A stretch of 64,000 nt of DNA from Thelonectria olida (Eukaryota; Ascomycota; Sordariomycetes; Hypocreales; Nectriaceae), in contig JAGPYM010000018.1 of the NCBI GenBank assembly GCA_020736575.1, positions 620,001-684,000 on the forward strand, given 5' to 3'. The translations under genes and the position numbers were made by a program. Within the stretch, counting starts at the first letter, position 1; every line of letters begins with the position of its first letter. The notes beneath the pieces were generated by a model. That model had not been told where the DNA came from, did not search any database, and was given only the letters and a program-made list of their open reading frames with translations. This document shows positions 21,955 through 33,959 of this stretch, in pieces.

Positions 21955-22965
21955 TTAGTTGTTAGACTGGCTGTTGAGAATGCGCAGGATAGCGAGGAAA
22001 AGGTTGATGATATCGAGGTAGAGGCTGATGGCGGCGGCAATCTCCTCTTCGACATGGTGGTGGCGCAGAACAAGCTGGGTGTCGACAAGAATGTAGCCAC
22101 TGAAAATGAGGGCGGCGATACATCCGTAGATCAGCTCACCAGTCGAGCTGTAGGGGAAAAACATCTGCATGAAACCAAACATGATCAGAGCCCAGAGGGA
22201 GCCAAAGAGATAGGGCATCCAAGAAGTGAAGTCATATTTGGTCTGGCAGGCGAAGGCCGTGAGGAAGACGAAGATGCCTGCGGTGAGTACGACAGCGTTG
22301 AGGACAATAGAGGTCTTGTAGAACGAAACGATGACGGAGACAGTGTAGGCCTCGGCGAGTGTAAACAGCGAAAGGAAGAGAAGGTTAGTGGGGTACGACT
22401 TGCGCTTCCAGTAGGTGAGGCCCATGAAGACCATGGCACCGATGAGCTAAGATACATGTTAATATCATGATTTAATCCATCTCCTATCCCTCATCTTATT
22501 TCAATATGATGGGATCGGGTGCGCGGGATGACGTACCGAGATCCAGACTACGCCGGGATGGCTTTGGATCCAGGTCTTGTAGCCTTCACTAACGAAAGTG
22601 AGGGTGCTGACACCGGCAGTAGCGAGAAGCTGGAGAGTCAGGATCGTGTAGACCTTGCGGACGAACTGGTTTCGGATGTCGATGGTGGCCTCAGCCACAG
22701 AGCCGCCAAACTAGGGTGCGTGTTAGCGATCGCATTCGAAGGGTGACACGACCAGCGTGGTGTTGACAATCCCGTCATAGCCACGATTAGAGATGTCGAT
22801 TCTCACCTTGAAGTCGTCCGGAATATCGTCATCGCTGTTGCGTGGGGCACCGAACAGACCCTCGGTTTCATCGCGCGAGGAGGAGGCGCCGTACGCGGGG
22901 GGCGCACTTGTGTAATCATCGGGATCCTGTTGGGGAGCAGGCTGGTACTTGGTGGACGAAGCCAT
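21955..22965 (-). CDS. BXI1: Bax inhibitor-1 / lifeguard family membrane protein
   Basis: Three exons (22965-22807, 22710-22537, 22446-21955) join in phase 0 into 274 aa. A soluble N-terminus of about 75 residues, rich in Pro, Asp and Ser, contains the PY motif P-P-A-Y (from SAPPAYG), a likely docking site for WW-domain ubiquitin ligases such as Rsp5. Seven hydrophobic segments follow, and the family's C-terminal signature is clear: ELIYGCIAALIFSGYILVDT, then EEEIAAAISLYLDIINLFLA. These proteins sit in the ER or vacuole membrane and affect Ca2+ handling, the unfolded protein response and cell death. The start was chosen at the ATG giving MASSTKYQPAPQQ. Confidence 0.92.
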
Positions 22966-25900
22966 GGCTGGTGCGCACGAGTCTGTATCGTCGAATGGAA
23001 GGAATTTTGTGCAGTCGAAGATGTCGATGACAGGAGAGAGCAACGTCGACGTCAAGTTGAAGTTGTAGGAAGTTAATGATGTAGGCAAGATGGCGACTGC
23101 GCCTCGTCAAATGAGCGTTCCCGAGGACAGTCATGTGGGGAGACGAGTGTGGCGCTAGGCAGATGTCACTGGTCGAGAGCTGTCGGTCGTGGCGGTGCGG
23201 TGCGAAGTGTGGCGGCAGCTTCGAGAATGTGGGGTCTGGAATGAGAATCATTGATTCATCATGTTGACGACGGTCGAGACTGAAGGCAAATGCCTGGTCT
23301 CTTTCCCCTTGGATTGACAGATGACTCGTGATACAATCCCGCCATTGGAGAACCTCCAGTCTCCTACCTACGTGAAAGAACTGACAGGTTTCAGTATTCT
23401 AGGTTTCATCGTCAGGACTGAAGGGAGATCAAGCACCGAGCCTTGTGGCTCCTTCTGTAGGGTAAGCCACTTCAAGGAGGATGGTCTCAGCAGTCAGTGA
23501 GTTCTCAGCCAGTTATGAAGCTCGATACGCCAAGATAACAACATTTGTATCAAACATCTAGTCTTTCATGCAAATACCTTGGGCTGATAGCTCTTTGTGG
23601 ATCGGATGAAAGCATTGCGGCGGCTATTTTGCGCACAGCATATCACCATCAACGTGGGTGGGGAATAGCTGCATCGCACGCAGTAGTGCACTTGACATGC
23701 GTAAGGGAGACAGTGCGCGCAACTATCACGGTAAGGTCCATTAGCGAACCAGGCTATTCGTCTGGTCTCGTATCCCCATGTCTGTTGCGAATACGGGCTT
23801 CGAGAAGCAATTGCGGTTCTGACTTGACCAACTGTGCATTCTATCATGGTCAAGTGCATTGCAGGTGATGCAGTGCAACACAACACGATATCAGAACCAA
23901 TCCTTGGAAGCCTTAGGTGCATAGGCAATATGGCGGTGGAAGAGCTGGAAACGGGAGCAACATTCCACGGGGATGGCCGATGAGGCATGATAGGCTGCCG
24001 TAGCGTTTTGCGAGTCGTACCTACCCAGGCATGTTGGATGGGTGCGGGGAGGGGGTTGGGGTCTGGCTTTCGATAGAGAATTGACGAGAATGAAAGATGA
24101 GACGGGATAGGTTGGAGTATCGACGTGGCGTTTCTTACACGCGGAATGCCATATGCGCAATGCAGAAGCTGGTCATGTCGCGATAACGGCCGGGTGAGTA
24201 GCGAGTGGGAGTGGGAGCGGGATGTGGGAGATGAGGGGTAAAGACATGAGGCAATTCATCCGATATTGGAGGTTGGAAGTGTTGATTAGAGAGGTAGTAT
24301 TCGTATAAGATAGACTAACAGATTGGAGAAGCAGAAATGAATGAAGTTGATAAATTAGTAGACTTAAGGGAATTGGATATTACCATCCTCGAAATTACGT
24401 GTAATTATAGTCTTCATACCTCCACGGAAGAAACATGGGAGAGCTATGAGGAGCTCTGACCACCTGATTTTATTAAGAAACACTTCGATACTTCGACGGC
24501 ATTTGTTGAGGTTCTCCTCTCCGTGATTAAAGCGGAGGATGGAGAATGGCGTTGGTCGAGGACAAGAAACGGAGATGGAGGCGAGCTGCAAGAGGGTGGC
24601 AAGGTGAGCGATGAGAGAGACCAGTGAACTGAGTATCAACGGCATTTTGAAGGAGAGTCGAGGATGTAGACCTACTTCGTATTTTGCAAACATTTCCGGA
24701 AGGAGTAGCCGCGGGGAGGAGGGGAAAGCATGAGGCGAAAATAGGGGACCTAAAGCACAGTCGGCCAATGGGAGCCGAGAAAATGATCAGCTTCCCAGTG
24801 ACAAGCCTGGACAGCTATAAGGCATTTAGGGGTCAAGTCTGCCGCTTTCAGGAGGTGTCGCCCAGGGCTTGCTAATGTTGAGCGACGAGTGGAAGGTGCA
24901 GATGAGATGCAGCAAGGCCCCAGACCTACCGTAGGTTGCTACCCATTTTACGTACCGCACCAAGAGCCCAGTCGAACCCTGGACTTTACATCTCGCTTGG
25001 AGTGACCAGCATGAATGCCGGGATCTTGTTGAGATCAATCGTCATTTTCCATTGATTTTTCAGATTTTTCCTCTTCCTTGTTCCTTCATTCCTACTTGTG
25101 CCTCGGCGCTGACTGGAAGCATCCAATTGATTGAGTTTCGGACGTGTGCCGCCACCCGCTCACCCGTTCGTTAGGTGCCTTACCCAGGGTCCAGGGACAA
25201 GAACCTACGGATGGAAGCCTAATTGTTCGAGAAGATCCCCTTGGAGTAATGAACTCTGTTGCACCCATTGCCACTGTAGGGTCGCTAGGTAATTTGGGGG
25301 CCCAACTACTTCGTACAGAAGGGGTTGGACTTTGGAAGGGGGAGAATTACACCACCTCACTGTACCTCAGATTAGGCACGCTGCTACTATGTAAGTCTGG
25401 GTCAAGGTGTGAGACACATGGATGAGAGTGCCCAATCCCATGCCGGGACCGTCTGAATGTCTGCCGCTGCAGAGGGGACCGTGCTTGGTGCTTGTTCGCT
25501 TCTTGTTGGCGGGCGTTGCCTGTGCCTTCCTTGGAAACAACCCGACCCGAGCACGAGAGGAGAGGGAGGGGGAGCGGAGGGGAAGCGGACAGGGAACAAG
25601 GGCCGACAGACACGGCACCGAGAAAACGACTAGGAACAGGGGGTGTTGGAAACAAGGACACATCCTCAACATTTTGGGGGGGAGAGAGTGAGAGGAGCGA
25701 ATATATCTTGTCAATTGGGTGCGCATCTCGACGACTCAGGTCGCTCCAGGCGGTTCTGAGAGCTAGACTACCAGAGAATCGTTAGTGTACCGAATAAGGA
25801 GGCTTCCATTCTTGGGGATGATGTTCCGTAGTCTAGGCCTGGATCGGCGACAAGGTGGGAGGCTAGGAGTCCAGGACCGCGGCAGGGAGGACATTGGAGA

Positions 25901-27362
25901 TGGAAGGCTTCAGGTGGTGAACTAGGGGGGCTTTGTTGTCCTGTACGAAGTAAGCTGCGTCTTTGTTTGTGGAGATGGTGGAGGAAGATGAGCTGGTGGA
26001 AGACGTCTTCTGCTGGCCTCAGTGGATGGAGGGGATAACCGCACACAAGTCCCAGCCACTGGACGCTTGGTTTGAATTGACATTTTTGACATTGATTGAG
26101 TGAGATCCCTCAGATCCACTCGGACGAGTCCACCCACGAGTTCCACCAGGTTTGAGCCCAGACAGGGGAAGGGTGCCGCCGGGTGTGTGTGCCACTGTGC
26201 CCGTGTGTCCTCAACGTCGCCTGGGAAAAGTGCAATTGGCTTGGTCCCGAAAGGTTTTTGGAGGGTCCTGGTAGCTTACTGCCTAGATACCCTTTGAGGG
26301 GACTGAAGCAATCCAAAGCCAGGCAATTCTGAGTGGGTTTGGACGGCATTGTCGAGCCTCGTCACAACGGCAAAAGTTGTATCTCATCGAGTTGAGTGAG
26401 GAGTGTGCACTGGACTCAGGGTGCCACCACCGCCACCACCACCATCGCAAACCAACCACACCCTATGCTTGTCTGAGTGAGAGCTTCACTTCACATCACA
26501 TCACGTCAATTGTGTCTTCTCGACACCCACAGCCCGCCGTCCGGGGACCCGCGGAGGCCATTTAAGCAGACAGGGCCCCTCGTCTCGCTTCACCGCCTTC
26601 AACTTGGGGATTTGCCCGTTGTGGGGCATCCCCATTTGCTGCACGTACGGAGCACTGTCTGTACCTTGGCACATGTGTGGATGGATCTTGCGAAGCCAAA
26701 TCATATCGAAAATTCACCACCAGGACCCAGAACGTTTCCGTTTTGCTAACCCGTAGCGCGGCTGCTACGAATGCTATTTACTCTCCAGCTTCCTCCTCCC
26801 TCCTCCCCTTCCCCTGGCCCATCCAACTCTTGGTTCCGGTTTTCCTTCCATGTTCTGGGGATATCCCAATTTCTGTATCCTTTGATTTGGTTGTGTTTGC
26901 GAGAACGCTGCTGGCGTCTCTTTTATACCTCCTTCGACTTGATGACTCTCGCCCTTGCCGCGCCCACGCCCTCAACATCCTTTTTCAACAAACACCCTAA
27001 ATCACCGCTGCCCCTCGAAACAAACGACCTGTCAATCCAGATTGTCACCTCCTACAAAACCTGCCTTTGACGAGCACGAAGCAATCTCTCCTCTCTCAAC
27101 CACAACATACCTTTTGCTCGACCTTTTCTGCCTTCCCACCACAAGATTGTCGCTCGCTCGGTCGCTCCCTTCTGCCGCTACCGCCCACTTCACCCCCCAA
27201 CCAACAAAGCCAGCCAGCCACAAAACGGACTCTAGTTCACACCATTGATACCCCCTCGGCCGACCGAACCAAAGACAGATCACGGAATATCCTACGAAAG
27301 GAAACACAACCTCTTCTTGCGACTCCTTCCCCCCCCCTAACACCCCCCGAACTGGCTCAAAC
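22966..27362. other. Long gene-poor region upstream of the ceramide synthase
   Basis: About 4.4 kb between two divergent genes. I could not support any protein or RNA gene in either strand. Local features are a CCACCACCGCCACCACCACC-type tract near 26424-26443, a repeated TCACATCAC motif near 26490-26510, and an increasingly CT-rich plus strand from about 26770 to 27362, which looks like promoter and 5' UTR of the ceramide synthase gene. A non-coding transcript is possible but not visible. Confidence 0.45.
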
Positions 27363-29371
27363 ATGAGCGCCTCGGGCTCTCCTCCGCCGTCGCGGGTCGA
27401 CGACAAGGTCTCTCCCGACACCAACACCAACACAATCGACACAACACCGCAAGTGTCCACTGCCACACCCACGCCTGCAACGGCCAATGGGCTCGTGCAA
27501 AACAAGATCAAGTCGACAACCGTCTTGGCCCCTCGACCTCGACTCAAGTCGGGCCATAGCACCCCCAATATGAACGGTCCGCTCTACATGCAAACTTCTG
27601 GAAACAGCGTCGTCCTCGTCCGTCGACTTAGGCGCAAGGACGAGGGCACATGGAAGCACCTCTCTCGCTGGTTTGTCGAGAACCAAATTGGTAGGTTCAA
27701 TCTTCTGTCACTACTCACAATTCATTTCGTCCATGTCACTTCCCGCGCCTCTCCTATTCGCTCCCCTTCCTATGCCTGTCTTCATGCAGATTCGACGACC
27801 CCTCCAAATTCGTGGGCGTGTTTCTACGAACAAAGTGTGTGTGAACGGTCGAATCACCCATAGAAGCACCCCGCGTTGCACGGCAGCTCCCCCTCCTTTT
27901 CCCATCCCTCGGCGCATCTCGCCCGACACCTATCGGACATCGCCGTTTTTTATGTGACGAGACCTCTTTACCTGTCGTGCTGGATTGAGATCCGCACATA
28001 CATCCTCCCATTTCGAACCGACTCGCTAACTACCGTCACTCTTAGGTCTCTCTTTCAACCTCCTCGCCCTCCTCTTCCTCGCCCACAACTTCATTCCCAA
28101 GGCCCGGACACACACCACCAAGTTCTTCCAACTGAGCTACCATGACCCAGCTACGGGCCAATACGGCGTCGGATTCGACGATGCATTCTTCATCATCTTC
28201 GGCATTGTCGTCTTCACTGGCCTCCGCGCCGCCACCATGGAACACCTGCTTGCCCCTATTGGCAAACTTCAAGGCGTCACTAAAAGGAAGGCCCTGACCC
28301 GCTTCAGTGAGCAAGCTTGGTTGACTGTTCTCTACGCCGTCTTCTGGCCTTGGGGAGTAGTAAGTTTTTGCCCAGAGGAGCCATTAATCCGCCAGATTGC
28401 TAACCTGCGCAATAGTACATCTACTATACCAACCCCCACTGGCTGAACATGAGAGAGCTGTGGACTGCTTGGCCTAGCCGTGACCTTGGTGGTATCATGA
28501 AGACCTATCTTCTGGTCCAATGGGCTTTCTGGCTTCAGCAGATCATTGTCGTTCACATTGAAGAGCGTCGCAAGGATCACTGGCAGATGCTTACCCATCA
28601 TTTTGTTACAACGTCCTTGATCTGGGCCTGCTATGGCTATGGCCATACCCGTGTCGGTAACCTCATCCTTATTCTCATGGATATCGGCGACTTGATTCTT
28701 CCTGTAAGTTTATTCAATATGGCATCTTTGTGAGGGAACACATAGCTAACCGCCTCCAGTTGGCCAAATGTCTCAAATACTGTGGATTTCAGACTCTCTG
28801 TGATGCCATGTTTGGTCTCTTTGTTGTCTCGTGGGCCGTGGCCCGTCATGCCCTATACTTGACCGTTTGCTGGTCCGTCTATGCTCATACGCCTGACATT
28901 ATGACAACGGGATGCTTCAAGGGCAGCCGTGACAACATTACAGGGCCAACCGAAGCTCCCGAAGGCTGGTCATACCTTATCGAGCCATTGTTCGACTCAA
29001 AGGGCCTGGTCTGCTACAATGAGACTGTCAAGTGGGCCTTCCTCAGCCCTCTGCTCTTCCTCCAGGGTATCACCATTGTCTGGTTTACCATGATCGTCCG
29101 TGTCGTGATCAAGGTTCTCAAGGGAGACGCTGCCGATGATGTCCGCAGCGATGACGAGGGTGGAGACGAGGAAGAAGAAGAGGACGAATTTGTTTACGAG
29201 GAAGCTCAGCCGCTTGAGCAGGAGGTCGGCGTCGAAGATCTTGACCTCCGAAACTGGGAGCGCCGAACCGGCCTTAGGAAGCAGGCGAGCAGCTCCGGAG
29301 TGAGCTTGCCTGGTCATAGCGATCGCAAGGAGTTATTGGGACGAATCGGCTGCGAGAAGCAGGTCGACTAA
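27363..29371 (+). CDS. LAG1: Ceramide synthase (Lag1/Lac1 family, TLC domain)
   Basis: Ceramide synthases acylate sphingoid bases with acyl-CoA in the ER membrane. Four exons (27363-27690, 28046-28359, 28416-28703, 28760-29371) join in phase into 513 aa. After a disordered Ser/Thr/Pro-rich N-terminus come several membrane spans and the TLC domain. The Lag motif is present: EERRKDHWQMLTHHFVTTSL with the essential His pair near residues 275-276, then GNLILILMDIGDLILPLAK. The C-terminus is cytosolic and acidic (GGDEEEEEDEFVYEEAQ), a possible phosphoregulatory tail. Intron 1 is 355 nt, long for this window. Fungi often have two classes (Lag1 and BarA types); I cannot assign the class from sequence alone. 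Confidence 0.93.
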
Positions 29372-30672
29372 GAAAAGGAACCTGGAGTTTAGCACAAGAT
29401 GGCAACCGGTATTTTCTCTGTTTTCCGCACACATCAGCCCAGCACTCAGACCACCGATTTTACTATGCGTTCCTACTTTTATTTGTTTCCCATCCACCCC
29501 CTATGCATGCGCCCAGGAACTAGATTTCCAGCGCGGAAGAAGCCTGCGCTGTTCATTTGATGCTGTCGATTTCATTAGCTTTTCCTTGGTCTTTCTCGTG
29601 CGCTCGCGACGCAAAGCGGTGCCGAACGGATGGATTTGGGTTCATGACCCTTCGCCCTCCATGATGACATTGGAGGATGGAGGATAGGAACTCTCTCATA
29701 GACGATGATTCCCCAGGCTATTAGAGAGAAGATACACAAAAGTTTGCTTGCGAGATGTTTGCTCTTTGTTTATTTTGGATGGTGGATATCATGATTAGAC
29801 CATGAAGGGGTGGAGGCACCGGGCGATGGCACATGATGTGGCATGAGAGAGAGGGAGATATATATTTACATACTACCTTTTCTTCCTGCAAACCACAAGG
29901 ACGACCTGTCTCGTGAATATTGGTGTAAGACGTTGCTTCATGCTGGTTCAAGCGTCAGTGTAAATGAAGAGCGTTGGCATGTTCGCAGGTTGTGTTTGAA
30001 CTTGTTAGCCACCATCACTTGCCCTCCCTGGGTTTGTCCTTGGCAATTCAAAGAACTGTATTGCTGACGGACATACATGTATACCTTCACATTGAAGCCT
30101 AAGATATCGTCTCGACCTTTTTTCTGGCACAAGATGCCACTCATGGCCTTGGGTGGAGTTTGCAGCCTCCCCAGGCACATACGACCATAGCTCTTAGAAA
30201 ACACTGGGTCCCGTCTGCTCCCCGCACGTTAAGCTGAGAAGCGGCGAACTAGTACTCGGGTCGGTGACGACCGGGGAATCCTCGCTGTTGTATGTTTTTT
30301 CTTTTTTTGTCTCTTGTCTCTGGGCAAGATTGATCTCCTTTGATGTCTTTCTTTTTGCGCGGTGGTATAAGGGTCATTACTAGATGGAATGGCTTTGGTT
30401 GTTCTCTAACTATGTGGTTGCTGAATCCTAGTATGCAAGACTCCCTGGGTATGGCCGAGAATGTTACTGCCCCTGATGATCTTCTTTTGATAGAGTTGAT
30501 AAGCAACGTTGGATGTACTTAGTCAGACTGTCATGTGAATCCGTGACGGACTGTAGATGCCTATCAATCCCTGGAAACAACAACAATCTTCCAGTGACGT
30601 ATAAGTCACTCCTGCGGGCCCTCCAACATCAGATGCCGTATCCAAACGTCCCATCCAGCCCCTGGCTTCTCC
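29372..30672. other. Convergent 3' intergenic region
   Basis: About 1.3 kb lies between the stop codons of the ceramide synthase and the acyl-CoA synthetase. I see no coding or RNA gene; short frames have no recognisable content. Confidence 0.45.
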
Positions 30673-32788
30673 TCACTTCTCCTCACCGTCGATACCCAGC
30701 TCCTCCCGCGCCATCTCCCGCAACTTGAACTTTTGGATCTTGCCGCTCGCCGTCTTGGGATACTCGTCGATCCAGAACACGTGCTTGGGCACCAGGTGCT
30801 TCGACAGCTTCTCCGCCACCCACGCCTGCACCACCTCCGGCGTCAGCGTGCGATCTTGCTCCGCCTCTTCCACCGTCGACGCCGTCTCTGAAGATGAGGG
30901 CTTCCAGCCGCGCGCGGGAATGACAAACGCCACCACCGCCTCGCCCAGCCGCGAGTCCGGAACGCCCACCACGCTGGCCTCGCGCACCCCCGCGTGCGTC
31001 ATCAGGCAGTCTTCCACCTCGAGGGGGTGGATGTTCTCGCCGCCGCGGATGATCAGGTCCTTGATGCGTCCCGTGATCTGCACGTAGCCGTCGGCGTCCA
31101 TCTCGGCCTCGTCGCCCGAGTACATCCACACTGTGCCGTCCCGCTCGTCGGCTAGCCTCACCTCGGCCGTGCGCGCCTCGTCACCGTAGTAGCCCTTCAT
31201 CACCAGATATCCCGCGGCGGCCAGCTCGCCGCGCTGTCCGAGAGGCAGCACGTGCGAGCGGTCGGCTGGGTCGACGATCTTGACGCCCGTGTGCGGCATG
31301 GGCGTGCCGACGCTCGCGGTGCGCTTGGCCAGCGGGTCGGATGGCTTGGTCATGCAGCTGACGGGGCTGGTCTCGGTCATGCCGTAGCAGATGACGACGT
31401 CGCCGAGCCCCAGACGGGCGTAGAGGGTGCGCATGAGCGACTCGGGCACGCTGCTCCCGGCGACGATGCCTTTGGTCAGGTTCCTCGGAGCGTGGGGGAC
31501 GACGTTTCCAGAGTCGAGGGCCTCGAGGACGGCGACGAGCATGGTGCTCACGCCGTAGAGGCCGGTGGCGTCGTGGTCGAAGCACATGCGCAGGGTTGCG
31601 ACGGGGTCAAAGGCCGGGCTGGGGAAGAGGATGGCGGCCCCGGTGGTGGCGGTGGCCATGTAGCCGAGGACGCTGCCGAAGCAGTGGAAGAGCGGCGGGG
31701 GCACGACGATGCGGTCGCGGGGTGCGAGGCCCATGCGGTGGGCGATGAGGGCGCCGTTGTTGAGGATGGAGTGGTGGGAGAGCATGGCAGCTTTAGGCGT
31801 GGAGGTGGTGCCGGACGTGAACTGGATGTTGACGGTTTCGTTGGGGTCCAGCGGCGAGTCGGGCGTGACGGGGCCGGGAGAGCCCTGGAGGAGAGTTGTG
31901 AAGTTTGTCAAGGCTGGGAACGCTTCGAGGTTGAAGTTGACGTCTGGGTGGCTGGGCCTGTTGTCCACCACGATTACCTTTTGCAACGAGGGGACAGCTT
32001 CGCTCTGGATGGTAGGTGAGTGAAGGTCGCCGACGATGCTCTCGAGGAGCGGCAGGTTACATCTCCCCTTTGCAGGGCGATAGGCCAGGTCCGTCACGGC
32101 GCCGATGACGAGGACCTCGACGGCAAGATGCTTCAAAGCAGCGGCGACCTGACGCTGATTGAAACCTGGGTTGAGCGGGACGAGGACGGCGCCGAGCTTA
32201 AAGAGAGCGTAGGTGAGGGCAGCAAAGTCAGGTGTGTTGCCGAGCGAGACAGCGACGCGGTCGCCCTTGCTCACGCCGAGAGATGCGAGGGAGTCGGCGA
32301 GGCGGTTGGAGAGGAGGTCGAGGGCGTGGTAGGTGAGTGAGACCTCGGTGGCGGAGACGGACACGGAAGGACATGACGGCGAGCGAGCGATGACGGCAGG
32401 GCGGTCGCCGTGAGAGGAGACGATGGAGGCAAAGTGCTGGGGGATTGTTCCTTGGTAGAGGGCAGGCTGCGAGAGGTGGGTGTTAGTGAGAGAAGTGAAG
32501 CAGAAGATGTGAGATGAGGTGGATGAGAGGGCTCATGTGAGATGCACGTCTCGAGTGCCGCTGTCGAGGATGAGAGAAGGAGGTCGCATCTTATAGACGC
32601 TTGTCTATGTGTATGCAACTATGAGACCTAGGCAGGCATTTTCGAACACATACCTCGTCCGAACCCCATCGAAGACTCAAGCCTGCAGTGGCAAGGCCTC
32701 TTCTGTGTTGCCGTGTCTGCGCCGTCCTCCTCGCGCTCAATGCCCCTCGCGCCACGCACCGACGTGCCAGTCCTCGCATCAACGTCAT
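30673..32788 (-). CDS. Mitochondrial acyl-CoA synthetase (ANL superfamily)
   Basis: Two exons (32788-32654, 32466-30673) join at phase 0 into about 642 aa. Exon 1 encodes a classic mitochondrial presequence (MTLMRGLARRCVARGALSAR and more Arg/Ala residues, no acids), and exon 2 continues PALYQGTIPQHFASIV, the usual start of the catalytic part. The ANL motifs are FTSGTTSTPK (about 261-270), YGMTETSP (about 406), MYSGDEAEMDADGYVQITGR, KDLIIRGGENIHPLEVED, and the C-terminal catalytic Lys in PKTASGKIQK (about 621). It should activate a carboxylic acid to its CoA thioester through an acyl-adenylate, most like ACSF2-type medium-chain enzymes. There is no peroxisomal SKL-type end (it ends DGEEK). High GC3 produces long antisense frames that are not genes. 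Confidence 0.9.
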
Positions 32789-33959
32789 TGTCCAAGCGGT
32801 AGGAATAGCAACAGCATTGACGGGCTGGCGAATTGCGCTGGTCGTTGGGATGTGAGGTCAGGCAATGGTGGTGGGTTGACTGCCCTTGAACAAAGCTGAC
32901 GGCAGCTGTCTTGGTGGATGTCTCACAATGTCTCAACGCCAATCGATTGGGTACTGACCTCGTCTCAATTGGACAGCAAGGTAAACAATGGCAACAGGTT
33001 GTTCAACATTGGGGATATGTATGCAATGCCTCGTCGTCCTCCTCGGCTACCATCGCCAATGGGAACTCGGCGAACCTCCGCTTCTCCCTTTCCCCCTCTC
33101 CACCACGGCACGGCAGCACAGTCCGGCCCCCAAAAAAACAAGGAAGAGAGAGACCCTTTGCAAATGCACGTCTCTGTGCGTGTGGCCGGAAGCAGAAGCT
33201 CAGCTTTCCCCTCACTCGGCCTTTGGCCCAATGAATCGAGCCCAAAGCGAGAAGCACCCGCTCCAAACCTGGGGAAAATGCGGGGTCACCTTGGGTCTCT
33301 TGGGCCTCCCCATGGGCCTCGAGGCCTCGAGACGGCCAACATGAACCTGATGTGATGTGAATCCTTCCTTCACGAACAATCTTCTCAAGAATGAAACCGG
33401 ATGGTGCAGTGAAAACTTGGCGGTTTTCTACCCAAAACTGCCCTCAGACAGCTTGGCGCATATCGCTTGCCAAAATCTGTATTGCTTCTACCCCTTGCCT
33501 GCTCATCATGATATGAAATATTCGACTGCCATCAGCCGAGCAGATGGGCAATGTCCACCCTCAAAGTGGCCGTCCTAACTCCTACTCCATGAATGTCTCG
33601 CCCCTTCAACACCCTGAGAACTGCAAGTTCAGTTCTGCAATCAACCACTGCCATGTCAACTGAGACAAAAAGAAAAAAAGCAAACCAAAATCTATCCGGA
33701 GAAAACTAGTAACACACTCCAACAGAAATCAAGAAAAAGACATGGAAATCAAGTCTATACCCCTTTGCCCTCAATTTTCTGAGTTTCTTTGCAATGCAAT
33801 TGTGGTAGGTATACCCCAAAGTGGCACTCGGCGATGCCATTAGAATAGAGTAGCGGCTGAAATATACAAGGTCGAGAAGCGTATCTTAGGTAGGTCATCG
33901 TGGAGCATAAAATCTCGTCGGTTTTGGGTTTCCGTGGTAAAGTGGCCAACGAGCCCGCG
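32789..33959. other. Intergenic between two minus-strand genes
   Basis: About 1.2 kb holding the promoter of the acyl-CoA synthetase gene and the 3' flank of the GT32 gene. No gene is supportable here. Confidence 0.45.

Noticed and set aside
27067..27366. Upstream frame whose stop overlaps the ceramide synthase ATG (ATGA)
   Set aside because: The frame contains no ATG (it opens with TTG), so translation as an upstream ORF is not supported.
31252..32019. Long plus-strand frame (255 codons) antisense to the acyl-CoA synthetase
   Set aside because: It mirrors the GC-rich third-position bias of the real gene, has Gly/Asp/Val-repetitive text and no family resemblance.
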